From NCBI GenBank assembly GCA_015832175.1, contig WJXW01000001.1, forward strand, positions 4,092,001-4,156,000: a stretch of 64,000 bases of DNA. The letters run 5' to 3'. Origin of the DNA: Paraphaeosphaeria minitans. Lineage: Eukaryota > Ascomycota > Dothideomycetes > Pleosporales > Didymosphaeriaceae. Each line of letters begins with the position of its first letter. Within the stretch, counting starts at the first letter, position 1. The notes below the pieces were generated by a model. That model did not search any database and had not been told where the DNA came from. It worked only from the letters and a program-made list of their open reading frames with translations. This document shows positions 33,415-43,571 of the stretch, in pieces. The translations under genes were made by a program, and so were the position numbers.

Positions 33415-34226
33415 AGTTTTTCAGGAAGTCACTTGTCAATTCGCAGAGGAATCGCGGTTCAGCGACGATAAAGCGCATGGAAAATCAAGGTACCCATGGT
33501 ATTTATCCATTGCTCATGAGATCACCGCGTTTTTTAGCCATGGCCCTGGCTAGCGATGTTATAGCCTCAAGCCTTGCCTAAAGTTCTTAGCTCTCCAGAT
33601 TTTGGACGATCATCTGCGGGGAATGCGGAGCTCGAGACGGAGAAATTGGCAGCGAAGCAGGTTCGGGATAAATTCACCCGAACGCACACTCTGCTCCTCG
33701 GAGGTCGCGGGGGTGTGACTGCCATATGTTTGCTGTCATGTTGATTCATTTTAACCTTGGAAGCTGTGGAACAGAGGCGCGCAACAAAGATGGACGATCG
33801 TCACGAGTGGCAAAATAGGGAGGGAATGCAATGAGTCAGCGGGCTCATACCACGCCGCAGAGTCCCCCCTCCACCGTGCCTATGCAATCTAGGATGTCGA
33901 ATGCGAGCAACGCAAGCCCTTAAGGTTTCTCCATTGAGGCTGTGAGAATGAAGACTAGCACTTTAGTTCTGTATCACCTAAGACCGCATATGTTTTTCCT
34001 CATTGCACAGTTGATGAGACCCTTTTTGTTGCAGTTAATCACGATCTATTTAGAGGAAATACTACTGAAGTCTGCGAGTCAAAGAATCCAGTAGCGATTT
34101 ATCATCGTAATGAAAAGCATACAAGTACATTTTCCAACCTCAACGTAGTAGCGGGATATCGAAAGTTGTACATACAAACAGACGCGAAACAACGGAGCAT
34201 TCACGCCCAGGTTCTTAACATGTGCA
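33415..34226. other. Intergenic
   Basis: About 800 bp with no gene. It contains the GH28 promoter (a GATAAATA element at about 33497-33505 on the minus strand) and the 3' flank of the SDR pseudogene. Confidence 0.45.
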
Positions 34227-35215
34227 TCATATGAGCCTGGCCCCATCCACCGGTAGGTTAATACCTGTGATGAAAACTGCCTCATCGCTACAAAGATAAC
34301 AGCAAGCATTTGCGATGTCTCTAGGCGTGCACCCTCGACCCATAGGTTGTGGAAGATTCGATTCAAACTCTTTTCGGTCCTCGGGAAGACCTAGGAACCG
34401 ATTTTGCCTGGTTACGACCGGTCAACAATCAGAATAAGCACGACAAAAACTTTCTGCGTCGCAGCAGTAAAAAAAGGGTATGGACATACAAACCAGTTCC
34501 AGGTGCAAATGTTAGCAAGACGTTGTTGAATCGAATTTGATCTGTGGCGTACTCAAGAGCCAATGATTTGCTGGCGAGCATGACAGCGGCTTTCGACGCA
34601 TTTACCACCTGGACATGAATCATTATCAGCGAGAAGATCGGGGCCCTCGGCCGAGAGAGGGACGTACGTCAAGCCCAGAGTTGGGTTGACCGCAGCTACC
34701 GATCCGATTGTGACAAAGGATTCGCCAGTGCCTTGCTTCTTGATGTATGGAACTAAAACATTGTATGAATGGTATATCGCCTTGACATTCACAGCGAATA
34801 CGAGGTCGAACTTATTCTCAGTAACTTCAATCGTAGCCTACGCGGTTTTCTCGTTAGTACTTCCCTGCTCTGTATGATACAGCGTAGTATTTTTCACCTT
34901 GTTACGATAACTTGTACCAGCGTTGTTGATGACGCTGTCAAGCTTCCCATATCTTGTGTCGACATATTCCAGCAACGCTTCCCAGTTGCTTCGTTTACTC
35001 ACGTCGCACTTTTGAAAATCGCACCCAAGCTCTTTCGTAGCTGCACTGCCAGATTCGTTCTTGAACTCGGCGACGATTACTTGAGCACCTTCTTCCATGA
35101 ACTTCCGTGCTGTCCCTTTACCTAATCCCCCACCACCGCCTGTAATAATAGCTACCTTCCCCGCTAGGCGCTTGCCCGTATTTGCTGTAGATTGAGATAT
35201 GTGACGGCAACGCAA
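34227..35215 (-). pseudogene. SDR oxidoreductase broken at its catalytic tyrosine
   Basis: Four exons are recoverable on the minus strand: up to 34898, 34837-34668, 34608-34490 and 34407-34227. Classical short-chain dehydrogenase features are present: the Rossmann motif TGGGGGLGKG, NNAG, IGSVAAVNP (catalytic Ser region), NASKAAV (catalytic Lys) and the C-terminal tail FITGINLPVDGA. Splicing exon 2 (ending TTGAC) to exon 3 (starting GTGGTAAATGCG) gives Leu-Thr-Trp then TA-AAT: one base is missing from the codon where the YxxxK tyrosine belongs (34603-34604), so a stop results and NASK is shifted by one frame. No in-frame ATG was found for exon 1. All other splice sites are sound, so this is either a recent pseudogene or a single-base assembly error. 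Confidence 0.75.
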
Positions 35216-36235
35216 GCCTTTGAAGCTGAAATGTTGTGGGGCTTAGTGAGGCTTTCGAATGTGCTCTCCACCAGTTTCCTGTGAGACGCAATGGGCCTGG
35301 AGATGTTAAAATCATTGTACCTGTGATGAAGCGAAGGATATGTTGTTCGACTATGAGTGTGTGATAGTTGATTTGGATCGAGATGTAATGAGACCTTTCG
35401 ATCCGAGGTTGAAAAGTATTGGTCGCAAAGCATCCAGTGTATGGAAGAACGGCTGGCGCGGACCGTCCACCTGAATGATGCCCCGCACGCGCATGTTATG
35501 ATTAGCTCTCTGCAGCTCTGTTTTCAAGAACCACATCAGTACAGCATTTGTGTTAAAGGTTTACCTGCAATCTCATAATCGAAGCCCGATCCAGCTGTTT
35601 CGGTGGAAGTGCTGTCTTCATCATTCGTTGTCCTCTTAATCTCTTTGTGCTGCGAATAGGAGCAGGTGCCATGATCCTCTGGCTCAACCCTTTAGAGAAA
35701 TCGATCTGTCAGGTCGACCTAGTGTTAGAAGTGACAACTGTTCCATTGATGCGGACAATGTATTCACTATGGGTCTGAATGACTGTTTCGAGATAGACCA
35801 GGGAACATGGTCCGCATCTCCATCCCGCCGTTGTCATCGGTAGGCCACATTCCACACACAGAAAAGTGGTGGCGTCCGCGTGTAGGTTAAGTTCGTTCTG
35901 GCTGATAGCAACGCTTAGTTGATCGAGAAGCTCCTCAAAATGAGTGTTAGGACTAAGCCCAGTAAAGGAGGAGTAGCTGCGGGTTGCGTTGCCTGTAGGG
36001 TTGTTAAAGTCGGATGTTTTCCCTTCACATTGAGTCGTGCGAGAACACACAGTGCCAGATGTCCATTGGGATGTTCAGTGCTGGCTGGCTGGCAAGTATT
36101 AACATCTAGAACACCAATATCAAGCTACAGAGGGATATCGGCCTGATCCTCGACCATGTTTTGCCTAAGTGTCTCGCTTCGTGGCCGCACATAGGGTCCA
36201 GCAGTAACTTCTGGCACGAGTAGGCAGGTCTCATT
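35216..36235. other. Unassigned region with zinc-finger-like fragments
   Basis: About 1 kb with no complete gene. On the minus strand 36010-35709 a coding-like stretch carries two CxxC pairs (FLCVECGLPM...GWRCGPC), suggesting a zinc ribbon, but no start codon precedes it. On the plus strand near 35970-36040 a fragment GCVACRVVKVGC recalls a Zn2Cys6 cluster. The two overlap, so at most one is real. Neither is claimed as a gene. Confidence 0.35.
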
Positions 36236-36472
36236 CTAAATGGTAGCGTAATGCAGCGATTTGGTGGTAATATTCACGGTCGTGTCGCGAGTGATGATGC
36301 TGGCATTGAGATAACGCTTCTTGCGCTCCTTTGTGAATGCACCCGCCTGTACAGCACATCGCTTGTTCATCGCAAAGCGAGTAGCAAATTCGTGGGCTGA
36401 GAGCCCATGTTGAGGATGAGCTGCCGCAGAGAGTGCAAGAAACAGTGCGACGAGGGAGGAAGCAGCACGCAT
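36236..36472 (-). CDS. Candidate small secreted protein
   Basis: A 78-residue single-exon frame starting at an ATG, with a textbook signal peptide MRAASSLVALFLALSAAAHP. The mature part of about 60 residues is basic (FTKERKKRYL) with a single Cys and two NxT/S sequons. A TATA element sits about 86 bp upstream. No homologue recognised. A single Cys makes it atypical for a Cys-rich effector. It could also be the first exon of a longer gene. Confidence 0.45.
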   Translation of the reverse strand: MRAASSLVALFLALSAAAHPQHGLSAHEFATRFAMNKRCAVQAGAFTKERKKRYLNASIITRDTTVNITTKSLHYATI

Positions 36473-36557
36473 TGTTGAACGAATGCCTGGACTGGAGTGA
36501 ATCCAGTTGAATTGTCATACAGAGAGCGAAACAAATGAAATAAAATAACGGCCAACT

Positions 36558-36565
36558 TATATAAA
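36558..36565 (-). promoter_or_regulatory. TATA element upstream of the small secreted protein
   Basis: TTTATATA on the minus strand, about 86 bp upstream of the ATG at 36472. Confidence 0.4.
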
Positions 36566-37744
36566 TTCCACTCCAATGCCCTCGTCACTGTGTTCTCGTT
36601 TCCAGAGAAAACGAGTGAATACACGTAACTCTCGTACGCAGCAGTCTGTTTCGACTTTAGATAGGCACTAACCTCGGCCATCACTGTGAAGCTGTCCGCA
36701 GACTGTGACAACAGTATAGCTCAATCAAAGAGCCCTAAGGTGTAAGATAAAAGAGATATCTGAGCGTTGATTGGATTGTATGGGCGTGTAAGGCTGTAAG
36801 GTTAATGGCCCGCCGAACTTAACCAGGTTTGTTTCCGACAAAGCTGTTGTTTTGTCAATATGATATTCGCACAAAGCGTTCCTAGTATGTGTACCCCCTG
36901 TTCGAAATGATGCAGCTCTGCGTTCTTCTTCCAAACAGAACGGATACATGGTCCGTGGCGGGTTTCAATACGGGAAACTATGGCGCTTATGCCTTGGTGT
37001 GTGATGGCAAGCCATAATAACATTGATATGATCAATGCTTTCCACTCTTTCGAACATTTGTTGGTCAAGTAGACATGGGAATCCAACACGAGGCAGTGTA
37101 ATACATCGAACCGGGTGAAGCTGTGAGATTGGTTTGGGACCTGAAGCCATGAAAGACCAGCTGTTCCGTCCCCACGCGACGTTAGACCCTGTCAACACTC
37201 TCCAGGGCTTCTTCTCTATTGTTTGTGCTAACAGTCGTAGCTGAATCATTACCTATTTAGAGTTATTGACGTTGATACCGAAATCTCGTAGGGGACTTTT
37301 GCTGGCCCTGTCGCACCATGGTAGCGGCCGGGAAAGTGCGGCGCGTCATTCAATCGTGCCTGATATACATTGGTGGCCGGCCTGAATGTTTAGGTAGAAT
37401 GAGGATTATATATTTGGAGCAGATCGGGGGCTTCACGGACGGCGTTGAAAGCCAGTTGGACGGATATACGGTAATGGGATAAAGCGGAACCCTGACTATG
37501 CAGGATGCAGTGAGTTTGGAGTTGCCGAGTATCGAGCGCCAATGGGCAATGTGCTAGCCTCTTTTGCACTTACCTCGGTACAGCGCGCCTCCGCCGAACC
37601 ATCTCGCGGTCAGATGCGACAAAGCCGACACAAACATCATAAACACGCCTAAATATCATTTGAACATTCTGCTTAAACAACTTAAGGGCGATCGCAACAC
37701 AGTAAAGAAAACCCAGCTCCATCAAACCGCGGGACAAGAGCATC
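36566..37744. other. Intergenic
   Basis: About 1.2 kb with several 75-95-codon minus-strand frames that overlap each other and show no recognisable motif. The right end holds the ECH1-like gene's promoter and leader. Confidence 0.4.
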
Positions 37745-38817
37745 ATGGCAGAAGAATACAAGTACGAGTACTTCAATGTGACCTTCCCAGCGGAATACGT
37801 TGCACATGTCGAGATCAACCGGCCAGAAAAGCTGAACGCTTTTGTCGAGCAGTAAGTACAATTTTCAACTTACAAGACTTTCGTTAGAGTTCTCGTGTGA
37901 GTTGGAGTTTGAGCACCCAAGAGCTGCGTTCGAAAATCCTAGTCACATGGTGCCGTCATGGTGCCATGTTTGTTAGGGCTCCTGATATGCTGCATTCATG
38001 CGATCGAACGAACTCACTGACGTGTTCTCAGGATGTGGCTCAACTTGTCTGCCATCTTCAAGCGCCTTTCTCATGACTCGAATATCCGCTCTATAATACT
38101 GACTGGCTCCGGTGACCGCGCGTTCACAGCAGGCCTGGATGTGACGGTACGCTCCGCTCTTCTACCTCGCAAGGCTTGATGGTTATTGACCGAAGCCCAC
38201 AGGCAGCTTCTCAAGGTACCCTCTCACAGAGTAGTTCCGATTCCGCTCGCACAGCAACTGCCCTACGCAGACACATCTTTGAGTTCCAAGGCTGTATAAC
38301 AGCGCTGGAAAAGTGCGAAAAACCTATCATTGCCGCGCTCCACGGTATCTCCTACGGCTTGGCACTCGATATTTCTCTCGCCTGTGATATCCGGCTATGC
38401 GCTGCAGACACGCGTTTCTCCATCAAAGAAGTCGATATCGGACTCGCCGCTGACATTGGCACGCTCTCCCGCTTGCCCAAGGCCGTTGGAAACTTCAGCT
38501 GGGTCAAGGACGTCTGCCTATCAGCTCGAATCTTTGGTAGTGACGAGGCAGAGAAAGTGGGACTTGTCAGTGGAGTCTACGGCGGGAAAGCAGAGGTGGT
38601 ATCAGAAGGATTGAAGCTAGCGAGCTTGATAGCAAGCAAGAGTCCGGTTGCTGTGCAGGGAACAAAGGAGATCCTGAACTACTCCCGCGACCGGAGTGTA
38701 GAGGAAGGTTTGAGGTATACTGCAGTTTGGAACCAGGCGATGTTGCAGACCCAAGACGTGAAGGATGCTATGTTGAGTGGGCTGCAGAAGAAGACACCGA
38801 GATTTAGTAAACTGTAG
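37745..38817 (+). CDS. Peroxisomal enoyl-CoA hydratase/isomerase, ECH1-type dienoyl-CoA isomerase
   Basis: Three exons (37745-37851, 38032-38146, 38203-38817) with introns of 180 and 56 bp give 278 residues. Crotonase-fold motifs: INRPEKLNAF near the start, the oxyanion-hole segments AFTAGLDV and AALHGISYGLALDI, and FSIKEVDIGLAADIGTL, whose Glu and Asp match the active-site acids of delta3,5-delta2,4-dienoyl-CoA isomerase. The protein ends in SKL, a peroxisomal targeting signal type 1. It would act in peroxisomal beta-oxidation of unsaturated fatty acids with odd-numbered double bonds. The longest single frame (from 38176) starts within intron 2. Confidence 0.9.
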
Positions 38818-39114
38818 ACGTAGAGTAGAATATGATTACTGCAGGCACTTTCGGGATCTGCGGCTTGTATCCATAGTATGCATGATATCTATTTGTGTCT
38901 CTGAAAGTACGAAGGCCGGCTGTAGTCTCAGTGTATCTAGATGCCTTCGAAGGGGTGAGTGGGTTCGGAATGCCAAGACCTCGGTTGAAAGTGAGCCCGG
39001 CCGCCGGTCGTTCTTCCCTAAGAGCTTCAGAAGATGGTCTACCTTGACCCGCTCCTGTCGCGCCCCCCAACAGCCGACTGTCGCTCTTCTTCCAAATCTG
39101 AGGAACGCGCCAAG

Positions 39115-39876
39115 ATGCCAAAGTTCTTTTGTAAGTATGCTAATATCTTAACCGAACCGCCTGTTTGCGCTCCCAGCTAACTTGGCGCAAGGCGATTACT
39201 GCGATGTCTACCTCACCCACGACTCGATGAGCGTTCGGAAGGCGCATAATGCGGGCCGAAATCATTTGCGCAACGTGCAAGCTTATTACGAACGTATGCG
39301 CGCGCTTTTCCCAGTCAGACATCGCGAAACTAACGATGCGACAGAGATATCTAGCGAACAGACCCAGCTTGTCATCAACAGCATCACGGACGCTTACAAT
39401 GCGGAGGGCCAGGCGAACCCGATGACCCAGAACCCAATGGGTGGATTGGGCGGGTTCCCTCCACCTGGGGGCCCAGGCTTCCCACCGCACGGGTTCCCGC
39501 CGCCAGGTACGATTCGCTCGCTTTCGACCTGATCGCAATGCTAACTTGCGCAGGAATGCCTGGCATACCGCCACCGTTTATAGGTCGTGGAGGACTTCCA
39601 CTCAGCATGCCCCCGATGCCTTTCCCGCCGCCGAACATGCCATCGGGTGGACCGCCAGGACCGGGAGGACCGATGCCCCCAGGAGGCATGCCTTTCCCAC
39701 CACCGAACATGGCTGGAGGACCACCGCCAAATATTCCGTTCCCCTTTCTACCACCTGGCCAGGTTGGGTCTCCGCAAGGTGGGATGCCGTTTCCTCCACC
39801 AGGAGCTATGCCTCCAAGGGGGTTTCCTCCGTTCCTTCCACCCAATGCAGGACCACCTGGGCCACCCGGTCGCTAA
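39115..39876 (+). CDS. U1 small nuclear ribonucleoprotein C (U1-C)
   Basis: Three exons (39115-39130, 39192-39506, 39554-39876) give 217 residues. The 16-bp first exon supplies MPKFF and the first base of a Cys codon, completing the family-defining [18 protein letters not shown]. The U1-C matrin-type C2H2 finger uses C6, C9, H24 and H30 (KAHNAGRNH). After about residue 95 the protein is Pro/Gly/Met-rich ([20 protein letters not shown]), as in U1-C of animals and plants. U1-C stabilises pairing of U1 snRNA with 5' splice sites, the same GT(A/G)NGT donors seen throughout this window. The yeast counterpart is YHC1. Confidence 0.95.
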
Positions 39877-40572
39877 GTGAATCCTCCGGTGGACTGATTA
39901 CTGGAATCAAAACTCGTTGCGTCAGCCTTTGATGGACGAATTGTACATGGGCAATACTCAAACTTCACGGCTCTCGGCTATGCAACAAGTACCAAAGAGG
40001 AATGCCGCGAACCGGGGAACTGGTGGCGGCTGAGGAAATGGAGAATTTGAGCCGCCAAAATACGATACCCAATTTAAAGAAGGGGACGATGTGCAAGTTA
40101 GCGTGTGTGTGGGTGAAGTGTACGTTGCGATCAGAATCAAAACCAAAGTTAAGCCGATGGAACAATATCTTACCCGCAAAGCATTAGTACGATATCGGCC
40201 AGATCATCGTAGCGGGCGCGAGAGTATGCGAAAAGCTTTTGCTGGCTCTTCACCAATTCTGTCATCTAGGTTATATCATGTACAGATTGTCGTCATCGCG
40301 GACCAGATCTTGTTGGGTAGCTTGGGGATTGACAATAACACATCTACACTAGGTGCGCTTCTCACTTCGAAAACAACTTGCGTGCACACTTGTCAACATC
40401 GATGAAAGGTATGCTAAATTTATAATTGACAGTGCCGCTCTTGTCCCAACAAACACCGTCTCTTGCGACCACTAGGCAATCCTTCTTGGTCTGATCATCT
40501 GGATTATTCGCAAGCTCAGCTTCAAGGTACGAACTCGTCTACTCTCGCTCGATGGCCACTTCTGCGGTGCGC
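39877..40572. other. Intergenic
   Basis: About 700 bp between the U1-C stop and the 3' end of the NmrA-like pseudogene. No feature recognised. Confidence 0.45.
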
Positions 40573-41288
40573 TCAATTATTAGCTAGATCCTTGTACATT
40601 ACAGTGTCGCCGGCGGCGGCGTAAACCACGGTATTTTCCGCCTCAACATCTCCAGCCACAACTCGAGCAATGATCTTTCCGATATCTGAGACGTCTGTAA
40701 CAGCGATATCGTGCTCCCAGTTTCTCGGTGTCCGAACCGTAATGCCTCCGCTTTCCCGATCGACGACCACCCAGAAGAGCTCGAACAACAAGCTCATAAA
40801 TATTCCTGCGGGTACGATATTTCACTTGACAATGTTTTGCGTTGCTTCGGCTCGCAGCAGACTACGCACGGCGGCCTGCTCGCCGAACAGAGGCATGAAT
40901 ATTGTCCATCGGCGATAATGTTGTGGTCTACACCCCAATGCCAGGGGAACAACCATAAGCCTGTATTGGTTCTTGTTCTTTCGCAACATTCTAGGATTTA
41001 GAATTCCCTTCGCAAGTCTGAAAAGAGGGCCGTTAGATTAGCCAAAACTAGTCACACATGACAATGTCGTAGTTAGCATAGGTCTGCGAGGGCTTCGGGG
41101 GGTCTGGATATGTCTAGAGGGGTAACTGATACATCCGGAGATGATATATCCCTGTACTTCTCAGGCGCCCGAACGCCAACGGTGATGTGTGTATGTGGTA
41201 GTGTATGTGGTAGAGCAGACAGATGAGGCAAGGAGGCGGTTCCTAGCTCACCAGCGCTGATGAGTAGGATTTGGGTCGCAGAAGTCAC
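40573..41288 (-). pseudogene. NmrA / isoflavone-reductase-like pseudogene
   Basis: The minus strand carries recognisable blocks of an NmrA-like NAD(P)-binding protein: ILLISAGELGTASLPHL (dinucleotide-binding start), YANYDIVMC, LAKGILNPRML, PWHWGVDHNIIADG, MPLFGEQAAVRSLLRAE, IVPAGIFMSLLFE, HDIAVTDVSDIGKI and YAAAGDTVMYKDLA. They lie in different frames: YANYDIV is shifted relative to the first block, PWHWGVD is one frame off its neighbours on both sides, and a TGA interrupts the frame between NIVK and NIVPAG, where relatives have Trp. No ATG precedes the first block (an upstream stop is followed by ACCATCGTG). At least three indels, a nonsense codon and a lost start make this a clear pseudogene. 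Confidence 0.8.
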
Positions 41289-41878
41289 GATGGTTTACGC
41301 TGTGATTGGAGTTGCAAATGAAGCCATGTGCTGCTGAAGGGGAACTGTATATATGTTGCACAGAGAGGTGCAGATAGTGGGCTGCGGACACGCTTATGGC
41401 ATATCGAACGGTCTATTTCAGTAGCATATGCACCTCACTAGCCGGCCTTGTTGTTGCATATCTGGACCAGGGAGGCTGTGAATATTCATCATGAGCCTTC
41501 AAGTGGGATTGTCTCTTCTATCGCCAGGCATTGCATCTTCCTCACTTGACGGACGCAAGATGGTTAATTTTACCGATGGCGCAGGCGCACGTTGTAAAGA
41601 GTCACGTTTCGTACTGAGTAATTTGACGCCAACCGGGGTACCTTGAACGGCAAAAAGATGCATGCGAACAGGATATCTGCTCGGCCATTAGGTGGGGATA
41701 GCAACGTTGAGAGGCGAGGTCGAGAGCAAGTGCGCTTTCCCCCATTTGGGCCTCTAAGATTTAAGCGAATTTTGACGCACCTGGCGGCTCTCAAAGAGCT
41801 CCCGCCAGACTTCTGCAAAACCACCACCACCGAGTGCGCCCACCGTTTATACCCAAGGTCAACACTCTCCCGCACATC
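41289..41878. other. Intergenic, RACK1 promoter
   Basis: About 590 bp. The last 200 bp (CCACCACCACCGAGTGCGCC and similar) form the CT/C-rich leader typical of highly expressed fungal genes. Confidence 0.5.
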
Positions 41879-43185
41879 ATGGCTGAGCAGTTGGTTCTCC
41901 GTGGCACCCTTGAGGGCCACACTGGCTGGGTTACTTCCCTCGCTACCTCCCTCGAGAAGTACGTATACACAAGATGAAGGCGGAGATGCAGCTTTGCGCT
42001 GCGCAGAGAAATGTCCAGTCCAGTCGCGCTGACTCTTTTGTCCAGCCCCAACATGCTCCTGTCTGCTTCCCGCGACAAGACGCTGATCATCTGGAACCTT
42101 ACCCGCGACGAGACCTCGTACGGATACCCTAAGAGGAGTCTGCACGGTCACTCCCACATCGTCTCCGACTGCGTACGTTAGATCCGCAAATGCGAGCAAT
42201 TGGCTGGCTAGGAAGTCCAGGGAAGGCGGAGCTGATAATTGCGTGACAGGTGATCTCCTCCGACGGTGCCTACGCTCTTTCCTCGTCCTGGGACAAGACT
42301 CTCCGCCTCTGGGAGCTCTCCACCGGCAACACTACCCGCCGTTTCGTTGGCCACACCAACGATGTCCTCTCCGTCTCTTTCTCCGCCGACAACCGCCAGA
42401 TCGTTTCCGGTTCCCGCGACCGAACGATCAAGCTCTGGAACACCCTCGGTGACTGCAAGTACACCATCACCGACAAGGGCCACACCGAGTGGGTCTCTTG
42501 CGTGCGCTTCTCGCCCAACCCCCAGAACCCCGTCATCGTCTCCGCTGGCTGGGACAAGCTCGTCAAGGTAGGTCACATCCCATGCATCCCGATTTTGGGC
42601 CATCCCCGCACACAACCATCATGATGATCAAAATGATTTTTTGTATTTGCTACTTCAGAGCCGCAAGGCTATGAGAACAACAATCACCTTTTACTGACAC
42701 AGCGCTTCCTTCGACGTTGTCAAATGCATATGGCATCAGCAGAAGCTAACCATGGACAGGTTTGGGAACTCGCCTCGTGCCGCATCCAGACCGACCACAT
42801 CGGCCACACCGGCTATATCAACACCGTCACCATCTCCCCCGATGGCTCGCTCTGCGCGTCCGGTGGTAAGGACGGAACCACGATGCTCTGGGACTTGAAC
42901 GAGTCCAAGCACCTCTACTCGCTCACCGCCGGTGACGAGATCCACGCCCTTGTCTTCTCGCCCAACCGCTACTGGTTGTGCGCCGCCACCGCCTCATCCA
43001 TCATCATCTTTGACCTCGAGAAGAAGAGCAAGGTTGACGAGCTCAAGCCTGAGTACTTGGAGGTCGGCAAGAAGAGCCGGGAGCCCGAGTGTGTGTCGCT
43101 GGCGTGGTCCGCGGACGGCCAGACGCTGTTCGCTGGTTACACCGATAACCGCATCCGCTGCTGGGGTGTTATGGCGAGGGCATAG
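41879..43185 (+). CDS. RACK1 / Gbeta-like WD40 ribosomal scaffold protein
   Basis: Four exons (41879-41958, 42046-42172, 42250-42567, 42760-43185) give 316 residues, the canonical RACK1 length. Seven WD40 blades can be traced; diagnostic pieces are [78 protein letters not shown] and [18 protein letters not shown]1 (yeast Asc1, fission-yeast and Neurospora Cpc2) binds the head of the 40S subunit near the mRNA exit, links protein kinase C and other kinases to translation, and affects general amino-acid control. The 192-bp third intron is unusually long for this gene and holds a C/D-box snoRNA. Confidence 0.96.
42616..42702 (+). ncRNA. C/D-box snoRNA, U24 (snR24)-like, inside RACK1 intron 3
   Basis: Within intron 3 (42568-42759) lie a perfect C box ATGATGA (42621-42627) and a D box CTGA (42694-42697), about 75 nt apart. 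Between them, TATTTGCTACTTCAG (42644-42658) matches, from memory, the conserved antisense element of U24/snR24, which directs 2'-O-methylation of 25S/28S rRNA. A degenerate C' box (CTATGAGAA, about 42669-42677) follows. The yeast RACK1 gene ASC1 hosts snR24 in its intron, so host and guest match. The ends are estimated a few bases outside the boxes. Confidence 0.8.
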
Positions 43186-43571
43186 AGTGATGTAGGCTAT
43201 GGTGCAGCGGTGTTGGGGATGAAATCATGATTCCGGTTCATCTGTATGCCATGGGAAATGAGATATGCTATGCTCATACGGGCGGGTTTTGGAACTGGGG
43301 CTGGTCAATTCCTTCCTATTAGCACTTCCAGGCGCTCAGAGTCAATGAAAAATTCATTCAGTCCAGCCACAGTCCCTGCTGCTTGTACTCTTGCTAGACG
43401 TCCATGTCCCCACAGTCAGGTGGACATGCTTGCTAATTAGTGTACGTCCATGATCAACAGTGTGGAACAGTCGGCATTTGAAGATTCAAAAAGTGCATAA
43501 GCTATCATAATGTCATCTGAGACGGACTCGGCGTCTGCCAGAAATCTTTTCCGCCCAAAAATAGATAAAAA
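43186..43571. other. Convergent spacer between RACK1 and the calponin gene
   Basis: About 390 bp; both stop codons face it. No feature recognised. Confidence 0.5.

Noticed and set aside
37852..38031. Possible snoRNA in the 180-bp intron of the ECH1-like gene
   Set aside because: The intron is long enough and has CTGA sequences, but no RTGATGA C box was found.
39384..39845. Gly/Pro-rich 153-codon minus-strand frame
   Set aside because: Antisense of the Pro/Gly/Met-rich tail of U1-C; low complexity in both directions.
41959..42249. Possible further snoRNAs in RACK1 introns 1 and 2
   Set aside because: CTGA occurs in both, but a proper C box at the right distance is absent; only intron 3 shows the full set.
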